64,000 nt of DNA, taken from NCBI RefSeq assembly GCF_009604375.1, contig NZ_WEGH01000002.1, forward strand, positions 644,073-708,072, in the 5' to 3' direction. The notes under the pieces are model-generated. The model had not been told where the DNA came from. It saw only the letters and a list, made by a program, of their open reading frames with translations, and ran no database searches. This stretch comes from Actinomadura macrotermitis. Lineage in GTDB: Bacteria; Actinomycetota; Actinomycetes; Streptosporangiales; Streptosporangiaceae. This document shows positions 1-14,951 of this stretch, in pieces. The position numbers and the translations under genes are program-made. Within the stretch, counting starts at the first letter, position 1. Each line of letters opens with the position of its first letter.

Positions 1-968
1 TCGAAGACGATGACCGCGCGGCTGGAGAAGGTGCCCTGCTCGGCCTTCGGCGCGCCGAACTCGCCGGTGGCGGTATTGCGGACCGGGTCGGAGGCGAGCG
101 CGACGCCGGTCCGGCCGAGCAGGTCGGTGACCTTGCCGATGGGGTGGATCCCCGGCTGCCTGGCGAGGGCCCGCATCAGGCCGGCCCGGACGGCGGGCGA
201 CACCGGCAGCTCCTCCAGCAGCGTCCCGACGGTGAGGACCTTGAGGCGCGGGGTGTTCAAGGCGAGCCCCTTGGCATCCCCCGGCTTCGGCTTCAGGAAC
301 CTGGCGGCGAGGGCGGCGGGATCTGACGGCAGGTCATGGACCTGCCGGGTGGTGAGCCGGCCGAAGGTGCCGCCTCCGATCGCGGACGGGCGGTCCACCT
401 TCCAGTCCGTCGCCGCGGCCGTGTAGGTGTAGTAGTGGTCGTTGGACCAGACGCGGAAGGACTTCGGGGAGCCGTCGCGCTTCCAGACCGCCTCGTCCGC
501 GGCGGTGAGCGGCCGGGCGGGCAGGTCACGGCCCCAGAACCCCTCGCCCATGCCCTTGCGGGCGCCGGCCCAGCGGAAGAACTCGGTATGCGCGCCGGCG
601 ATCGCGTACGTGCCGGCCTTGGTCCGCATGATGTAGGACTGCCCGGTGATGTGGTCGGAGTACCAGTACTTGCCGGCGGGCACCTGCTCGGCCTTGGACG
701 CCGCCGCCAGCACGGCCTCGCGGTCCAGGTCGACCTGGGCGTGCGGGGCACCGGGCGTCCCTCCGCCGCCGCCGGGGCCGGTGAGCGCGATGGCGACGGA
801 CGCCGCCGCTCCTACCGCGACCAGGCCGATCCCGGCCTTCAGCCGCCACCGCCTCCGGCGCGGGGGCGCCTCATCGGTGAACAGCGCGCGCGCACGGGTC
901 ATCTCCCGCAGGGTCGGCGGGGCGGGCTCGCCATAGGCCTCGCGGACCATCCGGATCTCATCCATCGT
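1..968 (-). CDS. CU044_5270-type membrane-anchored protein, C-terminus cut by window edge
   Basis: The reading frame opens with ATG at 968 and stays open to base 1, so about 322 codons are visible and the C-terminus is missing. After a basic stretch (four Arg near residue 36) there is one membrane segment at about residues 43-62, so the bulk should face outside. The layout, with a start overlapping the end of an ECF sigma gene by 11 bases, is typical of the CU044_5270 family, which commonly follows an ECF sigma factor in actinomycetes. Its role may be to act on that sigma factor, but no anti-sigma zinc finger is visible. Family assignment is from remembered sequence character and context. Confidence 0.7.
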
Positions 969-1563
969 CTTCCTCCAGGTCGAGCATCGGGTTGGTCCCG
1001 CCGAGCGCCTTACGCAGCCTTTTCCTGGCCCGGCTCAACCGGGACCCCACCGTGCCGTAGGGGATGGCCAGGGCGGCCGCCACCTCCTCGTGGCTGAGGT
1101 CGGCGAGCGCGACGAGCAGCAGCACGTCGCGCTCGCCGTCCGGCAGCGCGGCGATCGCGCCCGCGAGCGCGCCGCGCAGGCCCTGCGCGCTCACCCGCGC
1201 GTTCACCCGGTCGGCGTGGCCCTCGGCGGGCGGCGCGGCGCCGAGGCGGGCGCGGGCCCGGAGCGCGCGCTGCTCGGTGCGGCGGTGCTTGCCGATGAGG
1301 TTGGTGGCGATGCCGTACAGCCAGCTGCGCACCGTCCCGCGCGACCCGTCGAAGCGGTGCCGGCCCCGGAACGCCTCCAGGAACGTCTGGGACGCGACGT
1401 CGTAGGCGGCGTCGCGGTCCTCCAGGCGCCGGGCGGCGTAGCGGTGGATCTCGGCGAAGTGCCCGTCGAAGATCTCGGCGAACCGCTCCGGGTCGTGCAG
1501 GGACGGTGCCGGCACGGGCTTCTCCAGCACGGGTGAGTCGCCGTTGAGTGGCTCCCCTGTCAT
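958..1563 (-). CDS. ECF-type RNA polymerase sigma factor
   Basis: A 201-residue protein of ECF size. Region 2 lies at about residues 27-95, with the helix for -10 recognition ending in [15 protein letters not shown], and region 4 at about residues 125-185 with a helix-turn-helix ([28 protein letters not shown]). There is no long C-terminal extension. It directs RNA polymerase to a small regulon. The downstream gene starts inside its last codons, so the two are translationally coupled and the partner probably controls it. The start ATG at 1563 follows a weak AAAGG. The target promoter is unknown. Confidence 0.88.
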   Translation of the reverse strand: MTGEPLNGDSPVLEKPVPAPSLHDPERFAEIFDGHFAEIHRYAARRLEDRDAAYDVASQTFLEAFRGRHRFDGSRGTVRSWLYGIATNLIGKHRRTEQRALRARARLGAAPPAEGHADRVNARVSAQGLRGALAGAIAALPDGERDVLLLVALADLSHEEVAAALAIPYGTVGSRLSRARKRLRKALGGTNPMLDLEEDDG

Positions 1564-1890
1564 TGGCGGCCTTTCGTGGCGCGGACGGCGGTCACCCCGG
1601 TATCACCCGGTACCGCCGATCGCTTTCGCGGGTCGTCCGCGCGGCGGAGCCGCCCTCATCCCCGCAGCCGATTCTGCGGCGCACGGCGCGGTTCGGGGAA
1701 CCGGAATAGGGCACTCACACGTCCTGTTGTAGAGGACATCAGCAAAGTTGAGCCGGGTGGACTCAAGTCATTTGACAACCGGAACCGCCCACGGCACCCT
1801 GTACTGCAGAGAGAGCTACGACCGGGCGCGCCTTCGGGGGCATCGCGGCCGGACCTGAACAGGCAAGAGCAACGACGGAGGACGAGAGAC
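1564..1890. promoter_or_regulatory. Divergent intergenic region between sigma factor and dnaK
   Basis: This 327-base gap holds the control region of the dnaK operon. Besides the HAIR site (listed separately) it has a dyad CGGTTC-GGG-GAACCG at 1689-1703, a short dyad GTCCT/AGGAC at 1721-1735, and a TTGACA hexamer at 1772-1777 just after the HAIR site. No convincing -10 box is found 16-19 bases after TTGACA, so the exact promoter is left open. A Shine-Dalgarno GGAGG sits at 1877-1881, nine bases before the dnaK ATG. Confidence 0.6.
1747..1767 (+). promoter_or_regulatory. HAIR operator (HspR-associated inverted repeat) of dnaK operon
   Basis: The sequence reads GTTGAGC, seven bases, ACTCAAG. 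It fits the known HAIR consensus CTTGAGT-N7-ACTCAAG with mismatches only at the ends of the left arm. HspR binds such sites with DnaK as co-repressor, so it should autoregulate the five-gene operon that includes hspR itself. The site is 123 bases before the dnaK start. Confidence 0.88.
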
Positions 1891-3747
<1,857 letters not shown>

Positions 3748-3821
3748 CCCGTGAGCGAAGCGAACAAAATGATGGAGCACCCGAGGACACGCGGCTCCGA
3801 GCCGCTAGGCGAGGAGGCGCC

Positions 3822-4430
3822 GTGACCTCCCCCGGTAAGGGCGAGGAGCAGGACGGTCCCGTGATCCGCGACAGGCGGCGCATCGACCCCGAGACCGGCG
3901 AGGTGCGGGAGGCGGCGGCGACGCCGTCCCCCGAGGCCCCGGCCGCCGGGCCGGCGCCCGCCGCGGACGGCGAGGCCGCCGCGCTCAAGGAGCAGCTCGC
4001 CGAGCGCACCGCCGACCTGCAGCGGCTGCAGGCCGAGTACGCCAACTACCGCAAGCGCGTCGACCGCGACAAGGGTCAGCTGCGCGAGCACGTGGTCGGC
4101 AACGTGCTGGGCGACCTGCTCCCGATCCTGGACGACATCGGCCGGGCCCGCGAGCACAACGAGCTGACCGGCGGGTTCAAGTCGGTCGCCGAGGCCCTGG
4201 AGGCCACCACCGGCAAGCTCGGCCTGGAGCGCTTCGGCGAGCCCGGCGAGGCGTTCGACCCGAACGTGCACGAGGCGCTCATGCACTCGTACTCGCCGGA
4301 CGTGACCGAGACGAGCGTGGTGAACGTCCTGCAGCCCGGTTACCGCATCGGTGAGCGGATCCTGCGGCCCGCGCGCGTCGCGGTCGCCGAGCCCGAGGCG
4401 GGCGGCGACGCCGCCGGCGCGGGCGAGTAG
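3822..4430 (+). CDS. grpE: Nucleotide exchange factor GrpE
   Basis: A 202-residue GrpE that releases ADP from DnaK. A disordered, Pro/Ala-rich N-terminus (to about residue 50) is followed by a coiled-coil (LKEQLAERTADLQRLQAEY) and the C-terminal beta domain with FDPNVHEALM and VLQPGYRIGERILRPARV. The start is GTG 3822, with GAGGAGG at 3811-3817. It lies 74 bases after dnaK in a gap with a tiny CGGCTC/GAGCCG hairpin. The acidic, Gly/Ala-rich C-terminal tail is common in actinomycetes. Confidence 0.96.
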   Translation: MTSPGKGEEQDGPVIRDRRRIDPETGEVREAAATPSPEAPAAGPAPAADGEAAALKEQLAERTADLQRLQAEYANYRKRVDRDKGQLREHVVGNVLGDLLPILDDIGRAREHNELTGGFKSVAEALEATTGKLGLERFGEPGEAFDPNVHEALMHSYSPDVTETSVVNVLQPGYRIGERILRPARVAVAEPEAGGDAAGAGE

Positions 4431-4445
4431 CACCAAACCCGGAAG

Positions 4446-4464
4446 GCCCCGTCCCGCACGGGGC
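4446..4464 (+). terminator. Hairpin between grpE and dnaJ
   Basis: A perfect stem of seven base pairs (GCCCCGT at 4446-4452 with ACGGGGC at 4458-4464) around a five-base loop, 16 bases after the grpE stop. No T-run follows, so it is more likely a stability or attenuation element inside the dnaK operon than a full terminator. Confidence 0.45.
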
Positions 4465-4522
4465 GGGGCCGCCCGGGGCATGAACGACATGAGGTTTCGG
4501 CAGTAGCGGAGAGCGGGGCGTT

Positions 4523-5689
4523 GTGAGCACCAAGGACTACCTGGACAAGGACTACTACAAGGTCCTCGGTGTCTCGAAGACCGCCACGACCGACGAGATC
4601 AAGAAGTCGTACCGCAAGCTGGCCCGCAAGTACCACCCCGACACCAACAAGGGCGACGCCGAGGCCGAGGAGCGCTTCAAGGAGATCTCCGAGGCGCACT
4701 CGGTGCTGTCGGACGACAAGCGCCGCAAGGAGTACGACGCGGTCCGCTCCATGCCGAGCGGGTTCCGCGGCGGCGGCCAGCCGGGCGGCGGCTTCGGGTT
4801 CGACCTCGGCGACCTGTTCGGGCAGCAGGGCGGCGGCGCCGGCACCGGGGAACGCATCGGCGACCTGTTCGGCGGGCTGTTCAACCGGGGCGGGGCGACC
4901 CGTCCGGGCACCGGCGCCCGGCGGGCCCGTCGTGGCGCCGACATCGAGACCGAGGTGACGCTGTCGTTCGGCCGCGCCATGAACGGCGTGACCGTCCCCC
5001 TGAAGCTGACCAGCGAGGCGGCCTGCCCGACCTGCCACGGCACCGGCGCCAAGTCCGGCACCGTGCCGCGGGTCTGCGCGAACTGCGAGGGCACCGGCCA
5101 GGAGACCCGCAACCTCGGCAAGTTCGGCTTCCAGGAGCCCTGCCATGTCTGCCACGGCCGCGGCCTGGTCGTCGACGACCCGTGCCCCACCTGCAGCGGC
5201 AGCGGCCGCGCCACCGGCACCCGCACCATCCAGGCCCGCATCCCCGCGGGCGTCGCCGACGGCCAGAAGATCCGGCTGAAGGGCAAGGGCGCCCCCGGCG
5301 AGAACGGCGGCCCGCACGGCGACCTGTACGTCAACATCAAGGTGCTGCCGCACGCGGTGTTCGGGCGCAGCGGCGACAACCTGACGCTGGAGGTCCCGGT
5401 GATGTTCGCCGAGGCCGCGCTCGGCGGCGAGATCAAGGTGCCCACGTTCCAGGGCCAGCCGGTGACGCTGCGGCTGCCCGAGGGCACCCCCAACGGCCGG
5501 GTGCTGCGGGTCAAGGGCCGCGGCGCGACCCGGCGCGACGGCACCAAGGGCGATCTGCTGGTCACCGTCGCCGTGCAGATCCCGCAGAAGATCGACGACG
5601 ACACCCGCGCGGCGCTGGAGCGGCTGCGCGCGGCGGGCGGCGGCGAGGACCTGCGCGCCGAGCTGCTGCAGCAGGCCAAGGAGGAGTAG
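4523..5689 (+). CDS. dnaJ: Type I Hsp40 co-chaperone DnaJ
   Basis: A 388-residue full-length type I DnaJ that stimulates DnaK ATPase and hands over substrates. The J domain (about residues 10-75) has the HPD motif at 38-40. A Gly/Phe-rich region follows ([18 protein letters not shown]), then four zinc-binding CxxCxGxG repeats from residue 168 ([32 protein letters not shown]), then the C-terminal substrate and dimer domains. The start is GTG 4523. It precedes hspR by five bases, the usual dnaK operon order in Streptomyces relatives. Confidence 0.97.
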   Translation: MSTKDYLDKDYYKVLGVSKTATTDEIKKSYRKLARKYHPDTNKGDAEAEERFKEISEAHSVLSDDKRRKEYDAVRSMPSGFRGGGQPGGGFGFDLGDLFGQQGGGAGTGERIGDLFGGLFNRGGATRPGTGARRARRGADIETEVTLSFGRAMNGVTVPLKLTSEAACPTCHGTGAKSGTVPRVCANCEGTGQETRNLGKFGFQEPCHVCHGRGLVVDDPCPTCSGSGRATGTRTIQARIPAGVADGQKIRLKGKGAPGENGGPHGDLYVNIKVLPHAVFGRSGDNLTLEVPVMFAEAALGGEIKVPTFQGQPVTLRLPEGTPNGRVLRVKGRGATRRDGTKGDLLVTVAVQIPQKIDDDTRAALERLRAAGGGEDLRAELLQQAKEE

Positions 5690-5694
5690 GCGCC

Positions 5695-6150
5695 ATGAGC
5701 ACCGCCCCGTTCGGCGACGACACCCCCGTCTACGTGATCTCGGTGGCGGCGCAGCTGTCCGGGCTGCACCCGCAGACGCTGCGGACCTACGACCGGCTCG
5801 GCCTGGTCTCCCCCGGCCGCACGGCCGGGCGGGGCCGCCGCTACTCGATGCGCGACATCGTGATGCTCCGCGAGATCCAGCGGCTCTCCCAGGAGGAGGG
5901 CATCAACCTGACGGGCATCAAGCACATCCTCGAACTCCAGCGCGACAACGCCCGCCTGCACGACGAGCTGGCGCTGGCGCGCCGCGCGCTGGAGGAACTC
6001 AGCAACGAACTCGAATCGACCCGTGCCGTCGCCGCGCGCCTCGCGCAGCAGCAGCGGCGGGGCGGGGCCTCCGGTGGCACTCCAGGATCCGACCTGGTGC
6101 CGATCCGCCGCACCGGCGTCGTGGTGTGGCACGAGCGCAACCGGGACTAG
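5695..6150 (+). CDS. hspR: Heat-shock repressor HspR (MerR family)
   Basis: A 151-residue MerR-type repressor of the dnaK operon. The N-terminal winged helix-turn-helix is clear (VAAQLSGLHPQTLRTYDRLG, then GRGRRYSMRDIVMLREIQRL). A coiled-coil dimer helix follows, and the protein ends in a hydrophobic tail GVVVWHERN, a feature needed in known HspR proteins for DnaK-dependent control. ATG 5695 lies five bases after the dnaJ stop, with GGAGGAG overlapping the dnaJ end. The HAIR site at 1747-1767 is its expected operator. No second HAIR site was found before clpB. Confidence 0.95.
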   Translation: MSTAPFGDDTPVYVISVAAQLSGLHPQTLRTYDRLGLVSPGRTAGRGRRYSMRDIVMLREIQRLSQEEGINLTGIKHILELQRDNARLHDELALARRALEELSNELESTRAVAARLAQQQRRGGASGGTPGSDLVPIRRTGVVVWHERNRD

Positions 6151-6172
6151 GACCTTCCACGGGGAGCCGTAG

Positions 6173-8770
<2,598 letters not shown>

Positions 8771-8844
8771 AGGGACGCGAACGGCTCCGCCTGAGGGCAC
8801 AATGACGTGAACGCGGATCATTTGCCCGGGCGGAGCCGACCAGC

Positions 8845-11566
<2,722 letters not shown>

Positions 11567-11577
<11 letters not shown>

Positions 11578-12262
11578 CGGCGAGGTCGAGGGCGCGCTCG
11601 ACGTGGACGCGGGTGGAGTCGAACACCGGGAGCGGAACGTCCCGCGGGCCGATCAGCAGGGTGATCTCGGTGCAGCCGAGGACGACGCCCTGCGCGCCGC
11701 GCCCGGCCAGCTCCCCGATGATGCGCTGGTAGTCCTTGCGGGAGGAGTCCTCGACGCGGCCCTGGGTGAGCTCCTGGTAGATGACGTCGTGCACGAGCGT
11801 GCGGTCCGGTTCGTCCGGCACCATCACCTGGACGCCGTGGTCGAGCATCCGGCGCCGGTAGAACTCCATCTCCATGGTGAACCGGGTGCCCAGCAGCGCG
11901 ACGGTGGTCAGCCCCGCCGCGGCGATCCGCTCCGCGGTGGCGTCGACGATGTGCACGAACGGCACGCGGGTCGCGGCCTCGATGGCGTCCGCGACGTGGT
12001 GCATGGTGTTGGTGCACAGCATGATCAGGTCCGCGCCGGCCCGTTCGAGGGTCGCCGCGGCCTCGGCGAGGCGCCGCCCGGCCTCGTCCCACTCGCCCGC
12101 GCGCTGCATGGCCTCGATCTCGGCGAAGTCCACGGTGAGCATGAGGCTGGGCGCGCAGTGGTGCCCGCCGAGCCGCCGCCGGGTCCCCTCGTTGAGCAGC
12201 CGGTAGTACTCGGCCGACGATTCCCAGCTCATGCCGCCGATGAGTCCGATGGTCCGCATCAT
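11567..12262 (-). CDS. Aspartate/glutamate racemase family protein
   Basis: A cofactor-independent racemase of about 231 residues. Two catalytic cysteines are visible in the expected settings: Cys83 in LCTNTMH and Cys197 in LGCTEITLLI (numbered from ATG 12262). The N-terminus MMRTIGLIGGMSWESSAEYY matches the aspartate racemase branch. Several starts are possible (GTG 12277, ATG 12271, 12262, 12259); 12262 has GAGG nine bases upstream. Its 3' end overlaps the convergent kinase fusion by 11 bases. It may make D-aspartate or act on a related amino acid; substrate is not settled by sequence. Confidence 0.85.
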
Positions 12263-12332
12263 GCGCGCCATCCTCACCCACCCGCGTCCTCATAGGTAGA
12301 CCTGGGTTTCCTGGATGACATCCAAAGAGAAC

Positions 12333-12497
12333 TTATGGCTTGGCCACGATGCCGTGGAAGAGCGTGCCGGCTCCGGTGTGCGCGGGCGGCGGGGTCACCG
12401 AGCCCATCGCCCCCGCCGCGACGAGCGCGACGGCCACGAGCGCCCGCCGCCGCAGCCTGCCGCCCTTCCGCGGTCCGGTGGTGTGATGCGCGTCCAT
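12333..12497 (-). CDS. Small exported or membrane peptide, 54 residues
   Basis: ATG 12497 follows AGGGGGA at good spacing, which supports translation. The product has a basic N-terminus (RKGGRLRRR), a hydrophobic stretch ALVAVALVAAGAMG at about residues 21-34, then a short Pro-rich tail ending in AGTLFHGIVAKP. This resembles a signal or anchor sequence with a mature part of about 20 residues. No known family is recognised. It sits alone between the racemase start and the divergent TetR gene. Confidence 0.5.
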   Translation of the reverse strand: MDAHHTTGPRKGGRLRRRALVAVALVAAGAMGSVTPPPAHTGAGTLFHGIVAKP

Positions 12498-12633
12498 GAT
12501 GTTCCCCCTGTCGTGCGTTGCCTGCACTTTCGAACCTAGGCCGCCGCCGCCCGCCACCACATCCGTGTAGCCCCCCTGATCGAGGGTGGGGTCAACCCCA
12601 CCCCGCCCTGAGCACCCGTACTCACCCGGCTCT

Positions 12634-12687
12634 GTTTGAGCGACTGCTCAAGGGAGCGCTACGCTTCCGTTGAGCAGTCGCTCAAAC
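12634..12687 (+). promoter_or_regulatory. Paired operators of the adjacent TetR gene
   Basis: Two 18-base sites, GTTTGAGCGACTGCTCAA at 12634-12651 and TTGAGCAGTCGCTCAAAC at 12670-12687, are perfect reverse complements. Each is itself a dyad of the form TTGAGC-N4-GCTCAA, a common TetR-family operator type. The second ends 15 bases before the TetR start codon, so the gene is very probably autoregulated, with cooperative binding of two dimers. Confidence 0.85.
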
Positions 12688-12702
12688 GAGCATCGGGGAA
12701 GC

Positions 12703-13326
12703 ATGGAAACACGCGTCAAGCTGCTGGAAGGAGCGCTGGAGGTCCTGCGCACGCGCGGGATCGCCGGTGCTTCGGCCCGGGTCATCGCGGCCGCCGCCGG
12801 GGTCAACCAGGCGCTGGTCTTCTACCATTTCGGGACCGTCGACGATCTGCTCGTCGCGGCCCTCGGGCACGGCGCGGAGAGCCGGGTGGCGCGCTACCGG
12901 GAGCGGTTCGCCGGGATCGACTCGATCGGCGGGCTCGTCGAGCTGGGCCGCGCCGTCCGCGAGGAGGAGCAGGCGGCCGGCAACTTCACGGTGCTCGCGC
13001 AGCTCCTGGCGGGCGGGCAGGCCAACCCCAAGCTGGCCGAGGCGACGGCGGCGGGCCTGGCGCTGTGGACGCGCGAGGTCGAGGCCGTGCTGGCGCGCGT
13101 CCTGGCCGGCACCCCGCTCGCGGAGTTCGTGCACGTCGGCGGCCTCGCCCGGGCGCTCGCGTCGTCGTTCATCGGGCTGGAGCTGTACGCGGGCGTCGAC
13201 GCGGACGCGGCCCGCCAGGCGACCGGGGCGCTGGACGAGCTGGCGATGCTCATGTCGGTGCTGGACGATCTCGGCCCGGTCGTGCGCCGCGCCGTCCGCG
13301 CCCGCCTCCGCCGGACCGCCCGGTGA
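12703..13326 (+). CDS. TetR family transcriptional regulator
   Basis: A 207-residue repressor. The N-terminal helix-turn-helix is at about residues 20-50 (ARVIAAAAGVNQALVFYHFGTVDDLL); the helical C-terminal ligand domain follows. ATG 12703 is preferred over upstream starts because GGGGA is placed before it and the upstream codons fall inside the operator. Its TGA overlaps the GTG of a small membrane-protein gene (GTGA), so regulator and membrane proteins are coupled. Paired operators lie directly upstream. The ligand is unknown; the regulon probably includes the next two genes. Confidence 0.93.
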   Translation: METRVKLLEGALEVLRTRGIAGASARVIAAAAGVNQALVFYHFGTVDDLLVAALGHGAESRVARYRERFAGIDSIGGLVELGRAVREEEQAAGNFTVLAQLLAGGQANPKLAEATAAGLALWTREVEAVLARVLAGTPLAEFVHVGGLARALASSFIGLELYAGVDADAARQATGALDELAMLMSVLDDLGPVVRRAVRARLRRTAR

Positions 13327-13559
13327 ACGGCGAACCGGCTCTCCGGCCGGTGTGGCGTCTGCTGGCGCTGTGCTTGATGGCGGGCCTGATCGGCACGTTC
13401 GTGCTGCCCGTCTGGGCGTTCCTCGCCGTGTGGATCGGCAGCGACCTGATCGGCGGCGGCGTGGGCTCGCTGCGCCACAGCTGGCCCGGTGCGGTGACCG
13501 TCGTCGCCGCGCCGTTCCTGGTCTTCGCGCTCATCCGCGCGATGGCGCGGGCGTGCTAG
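13323..13559 (+). CDS. Small membrane protein, 78 residues
   Basis: The GTG start overlaps the TetR stop by four bases. Two hydrophobic segments are seen (about residues 10-35 and 52-72). The N-terminal segment RPVWRLLALCLMAGLIGTFVLPVWAF closely parallels the beginning of the next gene product, so the two appear related by duplication. No family or function is recognised. Location suggests it is controlled by the TetR protein. Confidence 0.7.
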   Translation: MNGEPALRPVWRLLALCLMAGLIGTFVLPVWAFLAVWIGSDLIGGGVGSLRHSWPGAVTVVAAPFLVFALIRAMARAC

Positions 13560-14084
13560 GTGCGCATGGCCGAGGAAGCCGACGCCGGACGCATGCGCCG
13601 GGTCCACCCGTTGCGAACGCTCGCCAGGAAGCCGGTGTGGCGGCTGGTGTCGCTGTTCCTGGTGCTGGGATCGCTGGGCACCTTCGTGATGCCCGTCTGG
13701 GACTTCGCCACGTTGCTGACCATTGTTTATCTGGTCGCGAACGGGCCGGGCCTGTTGCTGATCGCATGGCCGGTCGCGCTGGGGCTCGTCGTCGTGGCGA
13801 TCTTGATCCTCGCGTTGACCGGTGCGCTGGTCCAGAACGTCCCCCAGGTCTCCATGGGGCCACTGCGGTGGAGCATGGTGCTGTATGCGGCTTCCTCCGT
13901 TTTCTGGTTCCTGGGATTCAGCTATCCCTGGCCTATCTTTGGGATCTTCTTCTTCGTGAAAGGCGGCGCGGCGACCGTGCTGACCGCCGCCGCGCTCACC
14001 CGTGTTCGCCGGCTCGCGTGGCCCGCGCGGCTGCTGCTGGCCGTGCATACCGTCACGGCGGTCTGCCTCTGGTTCATCCGCTGA
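13560..14084 (+). CDS. Multi-pass membrane protein, 174 residues
   Basis: About four or five hydrophobic segments. Residues 24-48 (KPVWRLVSLFLVLGSLGTFVMPVWDF, in two parts here: KPVWRLVSLFLVLG and SLGTFVMPVWDF) repeat the motif of the preceding 78-residue protein. The start is GTG 13560 or ATG 13566; neither has a clear ribosome binding site, consistent with coupling to the gene before. Codon use in the central part is less GC-biased than neighbours, as often seen in membrane proteins. Function is unknown. The 3' end overlaps the convergent hydrolase gene by 11 bases. Confidence 0.75.
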   Translation: MRMAEEADAGRMRRVHPLRTLARKPVWRLVSLFLVLGSLGTFVMPVWDFATLLTIVYLVANGPGLLLIAWPVALGLVVVAILILALTGALVQNVPQVSMGPLRWSMVLYAASSVFWFLGFSYPWPIFGIFFFVKGGAATVLTAAALTRVRRLAWPARLLLAVHTVTAVCLWFIR

Positions 14085-14949
14085 GGATGTCCAGGAGAGC
14101 GTCGGCCAGGCGGTCGGGGGCCTCGATGGACGGCCAGTGGCCCACGTCGGGCCACAGGACCAGTTCGGTCCCCGCGCGGAGGACGGCCAGGCGGCGGGGC
14201 ATGTCGGCCACGGCGATCGGGTCGAGTTCGCCCCAGATCGCGGTGAGCGGGCCGGCGTAGTCCACGAGGGCGGCGGTCCAGCGGTCCTGGTGGCGGCGGC
14301 GCTCCTCGATGTAGCGGATGAGGCGCGGCAGCAGGCGGTCGCCGTCGTCGTGGAGCACCAGGGCGACCAGGGCGTCCACCTCGGGAGAGTCGGCCCAGCC
14401 CGGCGGGAACGAGTCGGCGATGCTGCGGCGGAGCAGGTCGCGGGGCAGCGGATCGGCCAGGGTCTCGTCGGGCAGGGACAGCAGGAGTTGCTGGCCGTCG
14501 CTGAGCCGCGCCATGTCGATGAAGATCGAGCCGTTGGTGAGGACGGTGCGCTCGATCGTGAACGGCAGCTCGCCCGCGTTCTGGCGGGCCAGCAGCTCGG
14601 CCGCGACGGTGTCGCCCATGTCGTGCGCGACCACGACGCACCGTTCCACACCGTGCGCGACGGCGACGAGGGTGGCCAGGTCGGCCTGGTCGAACAGGGA
14701 GTAGGAGGCGCCCGCGGGCTTGTCCGACAGGCCGTGGCCGAGGAAGTCGAAGGCGATCACGCAGTGCTCGGCGGCGAGCCGGGCCTGCACGGCGCGCCAG
14801 TCGCAGGACGAGCCGGGGAAGCCGTGCAGCAGCAGCACCGGCAGGTCCCCGGCGCCTTGGTCGGTGACGAAGATGTCGTAGCCGCCGAGCGTCATCGTGC
14901 GCCCGGCGTCGCGGTGGCGGCGTGCCTCTTCGGGCAGTTCGTCGGACAT
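14074..14949 (-). CDS. Alpha/beta hydrolase, epoxide hydrolase/haloalkane dehalogenase type
   Basis: A 291-residue alpha/beta hydrolase. The oxyanion region HGFPGSSCDW and nucleophile elbow VAHDMGD place Asp110 as nucleophile, the arrangement of epoxide hydrolases and haloalkane dehalogenases rather than serine esterases. An acid candidate is in GELDPI and the histidine in VGHWPS near the C-terminus. The start ATG 14949 lies two bases after the stop of the upstream membrane-protein gene, so both form an operon. The natural substrate cannot be told. Confidence 0.85.
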   Translation of the reverse strand: MSDELPEEARRHRDAGRTMTLGGYDIFVTDQGAGDLPVLLLHGFPGSSCDWRAVQARLAAEHCVIAFDFLGHGLSDKPAGASYSLFDQADLATLVAVAHGVERCVVVAHDMGDTVAAELLARQNAGELPFTIERTVLTNGSIFIDMARLSDGQQLLLSLPDETLADPLPRDLLRRSIADSFPPGWADSPEVDALVALVLHDDGDRLLPRLIRYIEERRRHQDRWTAALVDYAGPLTAIWGELDPIAVADMPRRLAVLRAGTELVLWPDVGHWPSIEAPDRLADALLDILSG

Positions 14950-14951
14950 GA

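Noticed and set aside
1576..1890. In-frame N-terminal extension of dnaK back to 1576
   Set aside because: It would cover the HAIR site and promoter, and DnaK homologues start at [14 protein letters not shown] with GGAGG before ATG 1891.
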